NCBI RefSeq assembly: GCF_943590815.1
Contig: NZ_CALSBS010000002.1
Span: forward strand, 310,001 to 374,000
Source: Pseudocitrobacter vendiensis
Lineage (GTDB): Bacteria; Pseudomonadota; Gammaproteobacteria; Enterobacterales; Enterobacteriaceae
DNA length: 64,000 bases
Reading direction: 5' to 3'
The notes below the pieces were generated by a model. The model was not told the DNA's origin. It made no database searches and saw only the letters and a program-made list of their open reading frames with translations. Below are positions 48,506 through 57,290 of this stretch, piece by piece (the stretch's first letter is position 1; every line of letters starts with the position of its first letter). A program made the position numbers and the translations under genes.

Positions 48506-49360
48506 ATGACGCTGGATGAAAAAATCAATCAACTTGAGAAACGCATTGCTGAGCTGAGCCAGCCGCCAGTTCAGCATGAAGATATCGAGCTAACAATCAG
48601 CACCGAGAACTGCGAGAAGCATGGCTCATTTGAATGCAGGACCAGGCATTTCCTGAACTCCGTCGTAAAGATCCCGCCACGGCCAAGCTGCTGCCCGGGG
48701 TGCCTGAAGGATGAACTTGCCCGCCTGCAGGAAGAGCGAATTAGCATCAACGAAGCAGCCCGCAAAAGAAACATCGAGCGCCTGCTGGATGGACTGAGCA
48801 TCCCGGCCAGGTTTGAATCCTGTTCACTGGAGAATTATGAACCGGTGAACGAAGAAGCGAAACGCGCCCTGAAGGTCTGTCAGGCATACGCCAGCCGCTG
48901 GCCTGAGCGTTTGCAGAAGGGTGGCGGCCTGGTTATGTGTGGCAAGCCTGGAACCGGCAAGAACCACCTCGCATTGGCTATCGCCCGGCATGCAATCACC
49001 GAGCACCAAAGCTCAGCTGTGTTCACCACCGCGCTGAAAATTGCCAGGGAGTACAAGTCAACCTGGTCGAAGGGGTCAAGCCGTACTGAAGACGAAGTGA
49101 TCCGTTACTTCACGAAGCCAGACCTGCTGATTATCGACGAGGTCGGCGTGCAGTTCGGAAGCGACGCCGAGAAGTTGATCATGTTCGAAATCATCAACAC
49201 CCGTTATGAGCGTATGAAGCCAACCATCCTGATCAGCAACCAGACCCGGGAAGAACTGGCTGCATTCATCGGCGAACGCGTTCTTGATCGCATGAGCGAT
49301 GGAGGCGGGTGCACTCTGTCATTCACGTGGGATTCTTACCGTTCTAAAGGGGCTGCATGA
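48506..49360 (+). CDS. DnaC-like helicase loader
   Basis: A 284-residue AAA+ protein. N-terminal zinc-finger-like Cys set (ENCEKHG ... CCPGC), Walker A GKPGTGKNHLALA at about 153-165, Walker B LLIIDEVG, and sensor ISNQTREEL. It resembles DnaC and YdaV of Rac. It should load host DnaB at the O-bound origin. Followed with 4-base overlap by a winged-helix gene. Confidence 0.85.
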   Translation: MTLDEKINQLEKRIAELSQPPVQHEDIELTISTENCEKHGSFECRTRHFLNSVVKIPPRPSCCPGCLKDELARLQEERISINEAARKRNIERLLDGLSIPARFESCSLENYEPVNEEAKRALKVCQAYASRWPERLQKGGGLVMCGKPGTGKNHLALAIARHAITEHQSSAVFTTALKIAREYKSTWSKGSSRTEDEVIRYFTKPDLLIIDEVGVQFGSDAEKLIMFEIINTRYERMKPTILISNQTREELAAFIGERVLDRMSDGGGCTLSFTWDSYRSKGAA

Positions 49361-49935
49361 TGGATTCACTGAAACAACGCATTCTGGACCACGTAAAAGC
49401 AAATCAGCCGATTACCCGTAAGAACCTTGCACTGGCAATCGGCATTTCTGGTCATGCACTCGACAAAGAAATCGCAGTGCTCCGCGAGATCGGGCTGATT
49501 TACAGCATGGCTGGCTTCGGTTACTTCGCCGGGAAGTCGGCCTACGAGGAGTGGCGTGCCGGCATCGGTGGTGAACTCCTCCGCGAGCGCAGCCTGAAGG
49601 GCGCGGAGTCCAGCCTGATGTCACGCCGCGAAGGGATGATGACGATCCCATCGAAAATTGCACTGCTGCTGTCGGATGGTCGACGCATGTCATCACCACA
49701 GATAGCGGACGCTCTGAGCCTGACAGTGAAGCAGGTGTCAGCAGCAATATGTGAAATGGCAAAGGCAGGCGAAATCAAATTCACCGGGCGCACCGGCCAT
49801 CGGATTTATCACCTGTCCGGCTTGAAGCGTAAGGCTGAGGTCAAGCGTCAGTCAGTGAATGTGATTTGCCAGGAATGCCGCCAGAGCGAGGCTATGAAGC
49901 GAGTATTGATGGTTTGGGGGAGGGTAGGGGTATGA
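49357..49935 (+). CDS. Phage protein with two winged-helix segments
   Basis: A 192-residue protein. The first helix-turn-helix (QPITRKNLALAIGISGHALDKEIAVLREIGLI) and the second (RRMSSPQIADALSLTVKQVSAAICEMAKAGEI) are both convincing; a CQEC pair follows. Probably DNA-binding and connected with replication or regulation. Coupled to both neighbours by ATGA overlaps. Confidence 0.65.
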   Translation: MMDSLKQRILDHVKANQPITRKNLALAIGISGHALDKEIAVLREIGLIYSMAGFGYFAGKSAYEEWRAGIGGELLRERSLKGAESSLMSRREGMMTIPSKIALLLSDGRRMSSPQIADALSLTVKQVSAAICEMAKAGEIKFTGRTGHRIYHLSGLKRKAEVKRQSVNVICQECRQSEAMKRVLMVWGRVGV

Positions 49936-50180
49936 GCGAATGGAGTGATTATCGCTGGATGGTTAGGACCATGGCGAAGGATAACGGTGTAACGCTCATC
50001 AGCATCGCCAAGCACTGCGGCGTATCGCACAGGAAGCTTAATCAAATTCTGCAAACCGGGCCATCCAAAGAACAGGAAGAACTCATAGCCGAAGCTCTGG
50101 GGTGCGCAGGGTGTGACCTTGCGGAAATCCACAGGCAAATGGGCGAGTTATCAGACAAGTACGGGAGGGCAGGGGTATGA
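49932..50180 (+). CDS. Phage helix-turn-helix protein (82 aa)
   Basis: Starts MSEWSDYRWMVRTMAKDNGV; SIAKHCGVSHRKLNQILQTG is a likely DNA-recognition helix pair, resembling Ner/Nlp proteins. ATGA overlap at both ends with neighbours. Function unknown. Confidence 0.55.
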   Translation: MSEWSDYRWMVRTMAKDNGVTLISIAKHCGVSHRKLNQILQTGPSKEQEELIAEALGCAGCDLAEIHRQMGELSDKYGRAGV

Positions 50181-50473
50181 AAATTTACATCGCAGGACCA
50201 ATGACGGGTTACGAAAACTACAACCGTCCGATGTTTAACGCAGTAGCACAGCAGATGTTATCAGGTGGTCATGTGGCATTAAATCCGGCCACGCTCCCGG
50301 ATGGTTTATCTCAGCGTGAGTATATGGACATCTGCCTGGCGATGCTTCGCTGCGCAGACGCCATTCACATGCTGCATGGGTGGCAAGAGTCGGAAGGTGC
50401 CGTCGCTGAGCATGCCATGGCTAAAAAGCTGGGAATTAAAATTTCTTACCAATTTGAAGGGGCCGCACAATGA
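50177..50473 (+). CDS. DUF4406 protein (nucleoside deoxyribosyltransferase-like)
   Basis: A 98-residue protein of the DUF4406 family: IYIAGPMTGYENYNRPMFNA, LPDGLSQREYM and GWQESEGAVAEHAMAKKLG. The fold is that of nucleoside 2-deoxyribosyltransferases; the phage role is not known. Confidence 0.8.
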   Translation: MKIYIAGPMTGYENYNRPMFNAVAQQMLSGGHVALNPATLPDGLSQREYMDICLAMLRCADAIHMLHGWQESEGAVAEHAMAKKLGIKISYQFEGAAQ

Positions 50474-51051
50474 GCAACATCGACAAACATGCCGTGCAAG
50501 CAGTCGCCGATTTGAAAGCTGGTTACACCCTCGGTAACGCTGACGTGGCAATCCTGAATGAGTTGGCGCGTATCGCGCTGGCATCGCTCGAAGCAGAGCC
50601 TGCTATTCACAGCTGGCGTCGTGTGACCGTTGAGCCATACGGCCCTTATCCTTGGCATTACGGTAATTTTATCGGCTTCTCAAAACCCGTTGAGGGAATT
50701 GAGGACGAGTATTTTTACTCCGCCCCGTCAGCGCCGGTAGTTCCTCAAGAGGCAACGCCTGAAGATATTGCGATTCTTGCCAGCACATTCGCACCTCGCG
50801 GAGTTACATACCAGTGGGATAGTGATGAGTGCAATGCAGCAGCTGATTCATGGAACGCCTGCCGCACCGCCATGCTTCAGGTTGGCAACTCTCCGGCAAT
50901 TCCGGATGGTTATGTGCTGGTACCAAAGATAGTAACGCCGGAAATCAGTAAAGCGATAAACGAAGTAGGGAATCGCTGTACATGCGGCAATTGTTCTCAG
51001 AGATTGTGGGATTTATTGCTCGCAGCAGCACCGCGGCAGGAGGGGATATAG
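50470..51051 (+). CDS. Mosaic phage protein (193 aa)
   Basis: The N-terminal helical part (NADVAILNELARIALASLEAEP) and the C-terminal GYVLVPKIVTPEISKAI are common modules of phage ead/eae-type proteins, joined by a variable linker. The C-terminus has a CTCGNC zinc-binding-like motif. Role unknown. Confidence 0.6.
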   Translation: MSNIDKHAVQAVADLKAGYTLGNADVAILNELARIALASLEAEPAIHSWRRVTVEPYGPYPWHYGNFIGFSKPVEGIEDEYFYSAPSAPVVPQEATPEDIAILASTFAPRGVTYQWDSDECNAAADSWNACRTAMLQVGNSPAIPDGYVLVPKIVTPEISKAINEVGNRCTCGNCSQRLWDLLLAAAPRQEGI

Positions 51052-51097
51052 GCCAGTGATACGGGAACGGTACAGACTCAATATCTGTACCATTCAA

Positions 51098-51295
51098 TTA
51101 CTTATTTGGTTTACTCCATCGACTTCGTTTCGGCATTCCCGGGATGCAGTTCTCAGGCGTAACGGGAATATCACAGGCAGGGCAGACTGCGCCATGTTTG
51201 TGATGCCCGTGCTCGCTGGCGCAGGTGAATTTAAACTTGGCCCCCTTGCATTTAGGGCACTTAAATTTGATATTTGGCATCCTTATCCCATGCAT
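51098..51295 (-). CDS. Zinc-ribbon protein on the opposite strand (65 aa)
   Basis: Reads MHGIRMPNIKFKCPKCKGAK and later CASEHGHHKHGAVCPAC: a two-CxxC zinc ribbon with a basic tail. The start at 51295 is supported by AAGGAG at 8 bases. It runs against the rightward operon, so it probably has its own promoter and may be a moron. Confidence 0.6.
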   Translation of the reverse strand: MHGIRMPNIKFKCPKCKGAKFKFTCASEHGHHKHGAVCPACDIPVTPENCIPGMPKRSRWSKPNK

Positions 51296-51475
51296 CAGCT
51301 TTACTCCTTAAAGACAATGTGGAAGAAAAGTATATGCATAAAGCACTGTTTATTAATCAAACGAAACGATGAAATGCTGGTTACTGATTTTGATTTTCCA
51401 TAATCATTAGGCCATAATCTCCCCGTGGCCTGAACAACCACAACCCAATCCCCAGCGTCGTGAAGAGGAAACCTC

Positions 51476-51577
51476 ATGGCGCTGTATGAAGTTACAATCC
51501 GACCTCTTTCACAGATGCTTTCTGGCACCTGTGATTTTCTGCATTCTGCGTTTGGCCTCTGCGGAGGTGAAGCGTGA
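51476..51577 (+). CDS. Small ORF upstream of ninB (33 aa)
   Basis: ATG after AGAGGAAACCTC; reads MALYEVTIRPLSQMLSGTCD and ends GGEA. Its stop overlaps the GTG of ninB (GTGA), pointing to translational coupling. No family recognised. Confidence 0.5.
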   Translation: MALYEVTIRPLSQMLSGTCDFLHSAFGLCGGEA

Positions 51578-52029
51578 ACATCCCTCAATGCGGCATCAAG
51601 CTGCACTCCGGTAATTTCGCCGCTATTGGCAAACTTCTGCAAGAGCAGCTCGAATCTGGCCGCCCATTGCGCTTGCAGGTCAAAGAGTGGCGCGAGAAAC
51701 GCAGCCTTTCACAGAATTCACTTCTTCATATGTGGCTGGGAGAAATCAGCGAGTACCTTATCGCTTCCGGTCGCACTGACGCCACACCAGAATGGGTTAA
51801 GCGCAATCTCAAAAAGACCTACCTCGGATGCGAAGAAGTCACCTACACCGATTTCATCACAGGCACCAAAGAAACCACCTGGGAGCCTCGCCATACATCG
51901 CAACTCGATACTGGAGAGATGCATATCTTCCTGTGCAAAGTCGAAGCGTGGTGCGCTCAGTTTGGCCTGGCGCTGACGATTCCTAGCGGCTGCGAATTCC
52001 AGCAGTTGCGCGATAAGCAGGAGGCGTGA
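51574..52029 (+). CDS. ninB: NinB-like recombination protein
   Basis: A 151-residue protein of the NinB/Orf family (lambda NinB 146), which binds single-stranded DNA and aids RecA-type exchange. The family pattern RSLSQNSLLHMWLGEISEYL and the Trp-rich middle are visible. GTG start behind GCGGAGG. Confidence 0.75.
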   Translation: MNIPQCGIKLHSGNFAAIGKLLQEQLESGRPLRLQVKEWREKRSLSQNSLLHMWLGEISEYLIASGRTDATPEWVKRNLKKTYLGCEEVTYTDFITGTKETTWEPRHTSQLDTGEMHIFLCKVEAWCAQFGLALTIPSGCEFQQLRDKQEA

Positions 52030-52319
52030 TGGCTAATTTGTGCAAAGCGGCACGCGGCCGCGAATGTCAGGTCCGAATCCCTGGTGTATGTAACGGAAAC
52101 CCTGAAACATCTGTGTTGGCTCATATCCGCCTGGCGGGGTTGTGCGGCACCGGAATTAAGCCGCCTGATCTGATCGCCACCATCGCATGCAGCCGCTGTC
52201 ACGACGAGATTGATCGCCGTACGCGCCTGGTAGATGAGGAATATGCAAAGGAGTGTGCGCTGGAGGGCATGGCTCGCACGCAGGTTATCTGGCTGAAAGA
52301 GGGACTGATTAAATCATGA
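52029..52319 (+). CDS. DUF1364 HNH-type nuclease-like protein
   Basis: A 96-residue protein: [36 protein letters not shown] and [10 protein letters not shown]. The Cys/His set fits an HNH-like fold. Commonly found between ninB and rusA in lambdoid phages. TGATG overlap with ninB. Confidence 0.8.
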   Translation: MANLCKAARGRECQVRIPGVCNGNPETSVLAHIRLAGLCGTGIKPPDLIATIACSRCHDEIDRRTRLVDEEYAKECALEGMARTQVIWLKEGLIKS

Positions 52320-52678
52320 ACGAATATCGAATTACTCTCCCGTGGCCGCCGAGCAACAACCGTTACTACCGGCATAACCGCGGGCGCACGCATATCAGCG
52401 CAGAAGGGCAGGCGTACCGCGACAGCGTCGCCAGAATCATCAAAGACGCAATGCTGGATATCGGCCTGGCAACCCCCGTGAAAATCCGAATTGAATGCCA
52501 TATGCCGGACCGCCGCCGCCGAGACCTGGACAACCTGCAAAAGGCCGCGTTCGATGCGCTGACGAAATCAGGGTTCTGGCTCGATGACCAGCAGGTTGAT
52601 TACTACAGCGTGAAGAGAATGCCGATCGTCAAAGGCGGGAAGCTCGAACTGACTATTACCGAACTGGAGGGTGCATGA
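52316..52678 (+). CDS. rusA: Holliday-junction resolvase RusA
   Basis: A 120-residue RusA-family nuclease: [21 protein letters not shown] at the start and the acidic [26 protein letters not shown] motif with the catalytic aspartates. It resolves Holliday junctions made in phage recombination. ATGA overlaps with both neighbours. Confidence 0.9.
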   Translation: MNEYRITLPWPPSNNRYYRHNRGRTHISAEGQAYRDSVARIIKDAMLDIGLATPVKIRIECHMPDRRRRDLDNLQKAAFDALTKSGFWLDDQQVDYYSVKRMPIVKGGKLELTITELEGA

Positions 52679-52815
52679 AAAAGGAGACCATTGCAGCACT
52701 TAAAACTCGCTGGCAGCGCCTGCGCCTGTTCCGCTTCTCCGGCTCAGTCCTGACCGATTACCGAATCATCCGTAACGCAGCTCGTCTAATTCAGAAAGCA
52801 GGAGCCACGCAATGA
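52675..52815 (+). CDS. ylcG: YlcG family small protein (46 aa)
   Basis: The segment [20 protein letters not shown] matches YlcG of prophage DLP12. Coupled to rusA and to Q by ATGA overlaps. Function unknown. Confidence 0.75.
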   Translation: MKKETIAALKTRWQRLRLFRFSGSVLTDYRIIRNAARLIQKAGATQ

Positions 52816-53501
52816 ATACGCAATATCTTGAGTTTGTTCGACAACAGCTCATCGTGGCAACCGCTGACCTGAGCGGGGCGACGAAAGGGCAACTGGTAGC
52901 TTTCGCCGAGAACGCGCAATTCACTGCGACGGCGCGAAGCAGGGGGCGGAAGAAGGTATTCGATGTGAATAAGCAGCGCATGGTTAATCCGGACGGCCCG
53001 CCTATGAGCGGCAGCCAGTCGCGTGCAAAAGGTTCATCAATCGCTCTGGTAAGCCCGGTAGAGTTCGGCACCGCATCATGGCGTCGCGCTGTTTTGTCGC
53101 TGGAGGAGCACCAGAAAGCATGGCTGCTGTGGAACTACAGCGAGAACATCCGCTTTGAGTATCAGGTGGCGATCACCCAGTGGGCGTGGGCTGAATTCCG
53201 GGAGCAGCTCGGCGCGAAGAAAGTGGCCGGTAAGACGATGGAGCGCCTGAAGAAGCTGATCTGGCTGGCGGCGCAGGACGTTAAAGCTGAGCTGGCAGGG
53301 CGAGAGACATACGAATATCAGGTGCTGGCGTCGCTGGTTGGCGTAACACCAAAGAACTGGTCAGAGACGTTTACTGACCGCTGGGTGGATATGAAACATA
53401 TCTTCCTGCGGCTGGATAGCGGAGCTTTATTGCAGGTAACGCGATCACGTTCACAACAAAAGGCGACAAATTTCGACAGAAGTCTTGCAAAACTGGATTG
53501 A
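52812..53501 (+). CDS. Late antiterminator Q
   Basis: A 229-residue protein of the Q family of phages such as 80/DLP12 (large type). Its position right before the late leader, terminator and lysis genes agrees. It should modify RNA polymerase near the late promoter so that it reads through the downstream terminator. Confidence 0.8.
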   Translation: MNTQYLEFVRQQLIVATADLSGATKGQLVAFAENAQFTATARSRGRKKVFDVNKQRMVNPDGPPMSGSQSRAKGSSIALVSPVEFGTASWRRAVLSLEEHQKAWLLWNYSENIRFEYQVAITQWAWAEFREQLGAKKVAGKTMERLKKLIWLAAQDVKAELAGRETYEYQVLASLVGVTPKNWSETFTDRWVDMKHIFLRLDSGALLQVTRSRSQQKATNFDRSLAKLD

Positions 53502-53566
53502 AATGCATATATTTGATGTAAATCTGATATCGTCGCCATAGCTTTGATTGTCGACACAAAGAATAC

Positions 53567-53595
53567 AAGCCCGAGGTTAACGCCTTGGGCTTTTT
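53567..53595 (+). terminator. Late leader terminator (tR'-like)
   Basis: AAGCCCGAGG-ttaacg-CCTTGGGCTT followed by TTT. The stem has one G:T pair. It lies 65 bases after Q. Confidence 0.85.
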
Positions 53596-53881
53596 CGTTT
53601 CTACACAACAGGAAAGAGCATTGGCGTGAAGGGCTCATAACCCAACCCACGCAGCGGCATGGAGTTGGCGCGAAGTGCTCAGTGCTCTGTCCGTTGTGGT
53701 GAATGCGCAGGCTGATGCGCTAGAGACGGCACCCCCTTAATGAGGACTGCGCTATCTCTGGAGAAAAGTCTTGGGGCACACGATGCCAGAGAAAGCCGGA
53801 GATCAGCACCGGCCACCACAAACCAAACCCACTACCTGGGACCCTTCGGCCATAGAGCCGACATTGCCTTACCATCATATT

Positions 53882-53909
53882 GCCAGCCGCGCCGCTGGCT
53901 TTTTTATTT
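53882..53909 (+). terminator. Second terminator before the lysis genes
   Basis: GCCAGC-cgcgcc-GCTGGC with TTTTTTT behind. About 100 bases upstream of the holin gene. Confidence 0.85.
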
Positions 53910-54012
53910 CAGGTTCCGGGAATCATCCTCGACACGCTTTGTTGTTAAATTCAGCCCGAGAACCTGACCCTATTCAAACACACAGCACCCGCTAACAACG
54001 CGAGGTGAGAGC

Positions 54013-54237
54013 ATGTATCGCATGGAAAAAATAACCACTGGTGCTGCCTATGGCGCTTCAGCCGGGAGCATACTAAACGGCATGCTTAATGCCTACAGCC
54101 CCGAGCAGTGGAACGCTATCGGCGTGCTGGTTGGTATCATCATTGCCGTACTGACGTATCTGACAAATCTCTATTTCAAGATCCGCGAAGACAACCGTCG
54201 CAGCAGGAGCCGAGATGAACCCTACACTCAGAAATAA
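54013..54237 (+). CDS. Phage 21-type pinholin with dual start
   Basis: A 74-residue class II holin with two membrane segments ([19 protein letters not shown] and [23 protein letters not shown]) and a charged tail ([12 protein letters not shown]). It begins MYRMEK, just as S of phage 21 begins MKSMDK: the ATG at position 1 would make the antiholin and that at position 4 the holin. Behind GAGGTGAG. Overlaps the endolysin by 23 bases. Confidence 0.88.
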   Translation: MYRMEKITTGAAYGASAGSILNGMLNAYSPEQWNAIGVLVGIIIAVLTYLTNLYFKIREDNRRSRSRDEPYTQK

Positions 54238-54709
54238 ACTGATGGGCGCCATTGTCGGTGGAGCCGGTGCAATTTCTATTGCGGCTGTCATGCTGGGCAA
54301 TGCAGATGGGCTTGAAGGGCGACGCTATTACGCCTACCAGGATGTTGTCGGCGTCTGGACTGTTTGCGATGGGCACACCGGATCCGACATTCGCCGCGGT
54401 CACCGTTACACCGATAAAGAGTGCGACAACCTGCTTAAGGCAGATCTGCGAAAGGTAGCAAACGCCATCGACCCGCTGATCAAGGTTCGCATCCCTGAGC
54501 CTACCCGCGCCGCGCTTTACTCCTTTACCTACAACGTTGGATCTGGTGCCTTCGCCAATTCCACGCTGCTGAAGAAGTTGAACTCCGGTGATGTTCCGGG
54601 TGCATGCAAAGAACTGCAGCGCTGGACGTATGCCGGTGGCAAACAGTGGAAGGGTTTGATTACCCGACGTGAGATTGAGCGCGAAGTTTGCGAGTGGGGG
54701 CAGAAATGA
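54215..54709 (+). CDS. SAR endolysin (T4-type lysozyme)
   Basis: A 164-residue lysozyme very like R of phage 21. The N-terminal signal-anchor-release segment ([19 protein letters not shown]) is rich in Gly/Ala. The catalytic triad is E in GLEGRRYY, D in YQDVVG and T in DGHTG (E-x8-D-x5-T). It is exported by Sec, held inactive in the membrane, and released when the pinholin collapses the potential. Confidence 0.92.
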   Translation: MNPTLRNKLMGAIVGGAGAISIAAVMLGNADGLEGRRYYAYQDVVGVWTVCDGHTGSDIRRGHRYTDKECDNLLKADLRKVANAIDPLIKVRIPEPTRAALYSFTYNVGSGAFANSTLLKKLNSGDVPGACKELQRWTYAGGKQWKGLITRREIEREVCEWGQK

Positions 54710-54813
54710 AATACCTGCCTTCAGTAATATGCATGGCGGCCGCAGGGCTCATTGCGGCGAATGGCCATGATGGATGGGGATGGTTTCTCTTTGTGGGGGT
54801 AATCCTGCTATGA
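54706..54813 (+). CDS. Small lysis-cassette membrane peptide (35 aa)
   Basis: Reads [20 protein letters not shown], then [13 protein letters not shown]: two hydrophobic stretches. It bridges endolysin and Rz with ATGA overlaps at both ends. It may be a holin accessory; function unknown. Confidence 0.6.
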   Translation: MKYLPSVICMAAAGLIAANGHDGWGWFLFVGVILL

Positions 54814-55316
54814 GCCTGCGCTCTCAACTTATTGTCGCTGCATTGTTGGTGGCCGTTGCATTCATCGCCGGTAGTGTATGGAGCAGCCGCGGTTGGGAAA
54901 AAAAGTGGGCCGAACGTAATAGCGCGGAATCATCGCAAACAGCGAACGCGCAGACCGCAGCCCGCATGATTGAACAAGGGCGAATTATTGCCCGTGATGA
55001 GGCTGTAAAAGATGCACAAGCACAAGCTGCTAAATCTGCTGCCACTGCTGCTGGTCTGTCTGCCACTGTTAGCCAGCTGCGCACCGAAGCAACAAAACTT
55101 GCCACCCGCCTGGACGCCGCAAAGCACACCGCAAATCTTGCCGCTACCGTCCGAAGCAAAACAACCGACGCCGACGCCAGAATGCTCGCCGACATGCTCG
55201 GAGATATTGCAGCAGAAGCTAAACGTTATGCTGGAATCGCTGACGAACGCTACAGGGCTGGGATGACGTGTGAACGTATTTACGACTCGGTTATGAAATC
55301 AAATAACGGGAGGTGA
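54810..55316 (+). CDS. Inner-membrane spanin Rz
   Basis: A 168-residue protein with an N-terminal membrane anchor ([18 protein letters not shown]) and a long Ala/Gln/Lys-rich periplasmic coiled coil, ending [15 protein letters not shown]. It pairs with Rz1 to fuse inner and outer membranes at lysis. Confidence 0.85.
   Translation: MSLRSQLIVAALLVAVAFIAGSVWSSRGWEKKWAERNSAESSQTANAQTAARMIEQGRIIARDEAVKDAQAQAAKSAATAAGLSATVSQLRTEATKLATRLDAAKHTANLAATVRSKTTDADARMLADMLGDIAAEAKRYAGIADERYRAGMTCERIYDSVMKSNNGR
55012..55266 (+). CDS. Outer-membrane spanin Rz1 nested in Rz
   Basis: An 84-residue lipoprotein in the +1 frame inside Rz. The signal ends [12 protein letters not shown] (lipobox LASC), and the mature part is proline-rich ([26 protein letters not shown]). 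This nested arrangement is that of lambda Rz/Rz1. Confidence 0.8.
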   Translation: MHKHKLLNLLPLLLVCLPLLASCAPKQQNLPPAWTPQSTPQILPLPSEAKQPTPTPECSPTCSEILQQKLNVMLESLTNATGLG

Positions 55317-55318
55317 CC

Positions 55319-55396
55319 GTGCAGGATGAAGCTCGTAAAAAGCTCGATCCTCTTCAACGAGTGATTGCACGGGGCCAGGCATCCGTTACCACCTGA
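55319..55396 (+). CDS. Putative 25-residue ORF after Rz
   Basis: GTG start with GGGAGGTGACC just before it; reads MQDEARKKLDPLQRVIARGQ and ends SVTT. It is followed at once by a terminator. Small genes occur here in related phages, but expression is not shown. Confidence 0.4.
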   Translation: MQDEARKKLDPLQRVIARGQASVTT

Positions 55397-55405
55397 ACAA
55401 CAATG

Positions 55406-55430
55406 AGCCTCGCAATAGCGGGGCTTTTTT
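55406..55430 (+). terminator. Terminator after the lysis cassette
   Basis: AGCCTCGC-aata-GCGGGGCT (8 bp, one T:G pair) with TTTTTT behind. The next 154 bases to the rha gene show nothing recognisable. Confidence 0.8.
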
Positions 55431-55584
55431 ATACCCGAATTTCACCGCGCACCGCATGCGCACAATAACCACCGAACCAGACCCTTTGGAATGAGCCGTT
55501 GAGGATGTCAGTTAGTGCTGGCGAGCCTCGGTGGGCTGACTTCCTATGCGGCAACGGTTCATCTCAAAGAGCAGGTAAAACGCC

Positions 55585-56271
55585 ATGCAATTAGTTGAAA
55601 TCAAGAAACTCGACCTAGTCACCAACACTGTAGCCATCGCCGAAGGTGTTGGGCGAGATCATGACACCATCATTAAGTTGGTCGACCGAAACAAAAGTGA
55701 CCTCGAGGAGTTTGGAAGGGTCGGATTTGAAATCCGCACCTTGGATACGAAGGGCGGTAGACAGAAGCAAAGGGTCGCATTGCTAAATGAACAGCAGACT
55801 ACTTTGTTGATCACCTACATGCGAAACAACGAAGTGGTTCGGTCGTTTAAAAAGCGGCTGGTCGCTGAGTTCTTCACTATGCGTAGCGCGCTGACGAAGA
55901 AGAAAATTGATCGCAACTCTGCACGCCTGGAATACAAGCCAATGACCGACGCTATCAAGCATGAGCGGGAGGCGCAGGGTAAGCAGATTGCCCCGCATCA
56001 CTTCAGCAATGAAGCCGACCTAATTAACCGCCTTGCGCTGGGCATGACAGCAGCCAAGTTCCGCGTGCATCACGAAATCGGGAAGAAAGAGCCGATCCGA
56101 GATTATCTGACGCCGGAACAGATTCACTGCATCACCGAGCTACAGCGCGCCAACACGGTATTTATCAGCATGGGTTGGGACTTCGAGCAGCGGAAAGAAG
56201 TGCTACGCGGCATGTTCGAACGCAATCACCGCCAGCAGCTTATCGAAGAACAGCACCGCCTGGCGGCATAA
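55585..56271 (+). CDS. Rha family phage regulatory protein
   Basis: A 228-residue protein. The N-terminal Rha domain shows VAIAEGVGRDHDTIIKLVDRN, LNEQQTTLLITYMRNNEVVRSFKKRLV and EFFTMR. The C-terminal half resembles antirepressor/KilA-type accessory regions. Rha proteins interfere with phage growth in hosts lacking IHF (P22 gene) and may act as regulators. A 140-base gap with a hairpin follows. Confidence 0.85.
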   Translation: MQLVEIKKLDLVTNTVAIAEGVGRDHDTIIKLVDRNKSDLEEFGRVGFEIRTLDTKGGRQKQRVALLNEQQTTLLITYMRNNEVVRSFKKRLVAEFFTMRSALTKKKIDRNSARLEYKPMTDAIKHEREAQGKQIAPHHFSNEADLINRLALGMTAAKFRVHHEIGKKEPIRDYLTPEQIHCITELQRANTVFISMGWDFEQRKEVLRGMFERNHRQQLIEEQHRLAA

Positions 56272-56411
56272 CCACAGATTTGTGGTTTTAGAGAGCCACT
56301 TTCACAACGGCTCTTCATTCCAAAGCTCATCTACGGGTGGGCTTGATAATGGATATACCCTATAGCGGATAATCAACCACATATCCCCATAAGCGGATAA
56401 AGAGGCTCTCA

Positions 56412-56618
56412 ATGTCCGACATCTACCAAATCACGCTAACCACCCAAACAGGCGAAAGCTTCACTGGCAAGATGTCACGACGTCAGCCTGAGCTGGTTAA
56501 TGGCTTTGTGCCGCTGGCGACCGAAACGGGAGAGTGGATGTATTTTGCTCCGGCCGATGTGAAGCGCGTGGAGTTCACGCCTGTATCGGCAGAGCAGACT
56601 GAACAAACAACGGAGTAA
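56412..56618 (+). CDS. Hypothetical phage protein (68 aa)
   Basis: Starts MSDIYQITLTTQTGESFTGK; beta-rich with a C-terminal acidic tail (SAEQTEQTTE). It lies at the head of the packaging module, 3 bases before the metallopeptidase-like gene. Function unknown. Confidence 0.6.
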   Translation: MSDIYQITLTTQTGESFTGKMSRRQPELVNGFVPLATETGEWMYFAPADVKRVEFTPVSAEQTEQTTE

Positions 56619-56621
56619 CCC

Positions 56622-57260
56622 ATGGCTAACGATGACGAGCGCAGGCCTTATCCGCCAGTTAACTTCATCGCCTCCAACAACTGGCAGCCATACACCAGAC
56701 TGATCCCAGCCAATGAAGTGCATGAGTGGATAAACCGCCAAATCATCACAGATACCGGAAGCATCCATAACCCTGACCACGAACACCTGCTTGAGGCTGA
56801 CATCTGCTTCATGTGGGCGTCTGACTCATTCCCTAAGAAGGGGCGCTTAGTCCTCGGTCAGGCCGAGCAGGTAATGCTCCGCGCCGGTGGCTGGCAGAAA
56901 GCCAGAATGGAACAGCAGATGTATGAATGGTTCGGGAGAATCCCGAAGTTCATCATCACGCTGGCGGCTGATTACTGCTCACAATGCAGTGACCTCGAAT
57001 TCTGCGCGCTGGTAGAACATGAGCTTTACCACATTGCCCAGGCCACCGATGATTTCGGCGCGCCTAAGTTCAACAAAGAGACCGGGCAGCCAGTGCTTAC
57101 ACTGCGCGGCCACGACGTCGAAGAATTCACTGGTGTCGTACGTCGATACGGTGCCAGCAAAGAAGTACAGGAGCTCGTTGATGCGGCCAATGCGCCAGCA
57201 GAAGTGGCTCACATCGATATAGCCAGATCATGCGGGACGTGCATATTGAAGCTGGCATAG
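56622..57260 (+). CDS. Putative phage metallopeptidase
   Basis: A 212-residue protein with the zincin motif LVEHELYHIAQ (HExxH) at about residues 128-138, and a downstream DVEEF that may supply the third ligand. It belongs to the putative phage metallopeptidase family often found just before terS. Substrate unknown. Confidence 0.8.
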   Translation: MANDDERRPYPPVNFIASNNWQPYTRLIPANEVHEWINRQIITDTGSIHNPDHEHLLEADICFMWASDSFPKKGRLVLGQAEQVMLRAGGWQKARMEQQMYEWFGRIPKFIITLAADYCSQCSDLEFCALVEHELYHIAQATDDFGAPKFNKETGQPVLTLRGHDVEEFTGVVRRYGASKEVQELVDAANAPAEVAHIDIARSCGTCILKLA

Positions 57261-57290
57261 ACTTTATTAGGATTGTCATGGAGGTAACCG

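Larger units (their letters stand above)
53502..54012 (+). promoter_or_regulatory. Late promoter/leader region between Q and holin
   Basis: No gene in these 511 bases. They should contain the late promoter pR' (no unambiguous -35/-10 could be fixed; TTGAAA at 53498 and TTGATG at 53513 are candidates), followed by two intrinsic terminators, which Q would override to express lysis and head genes. Confidence 0.6.
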
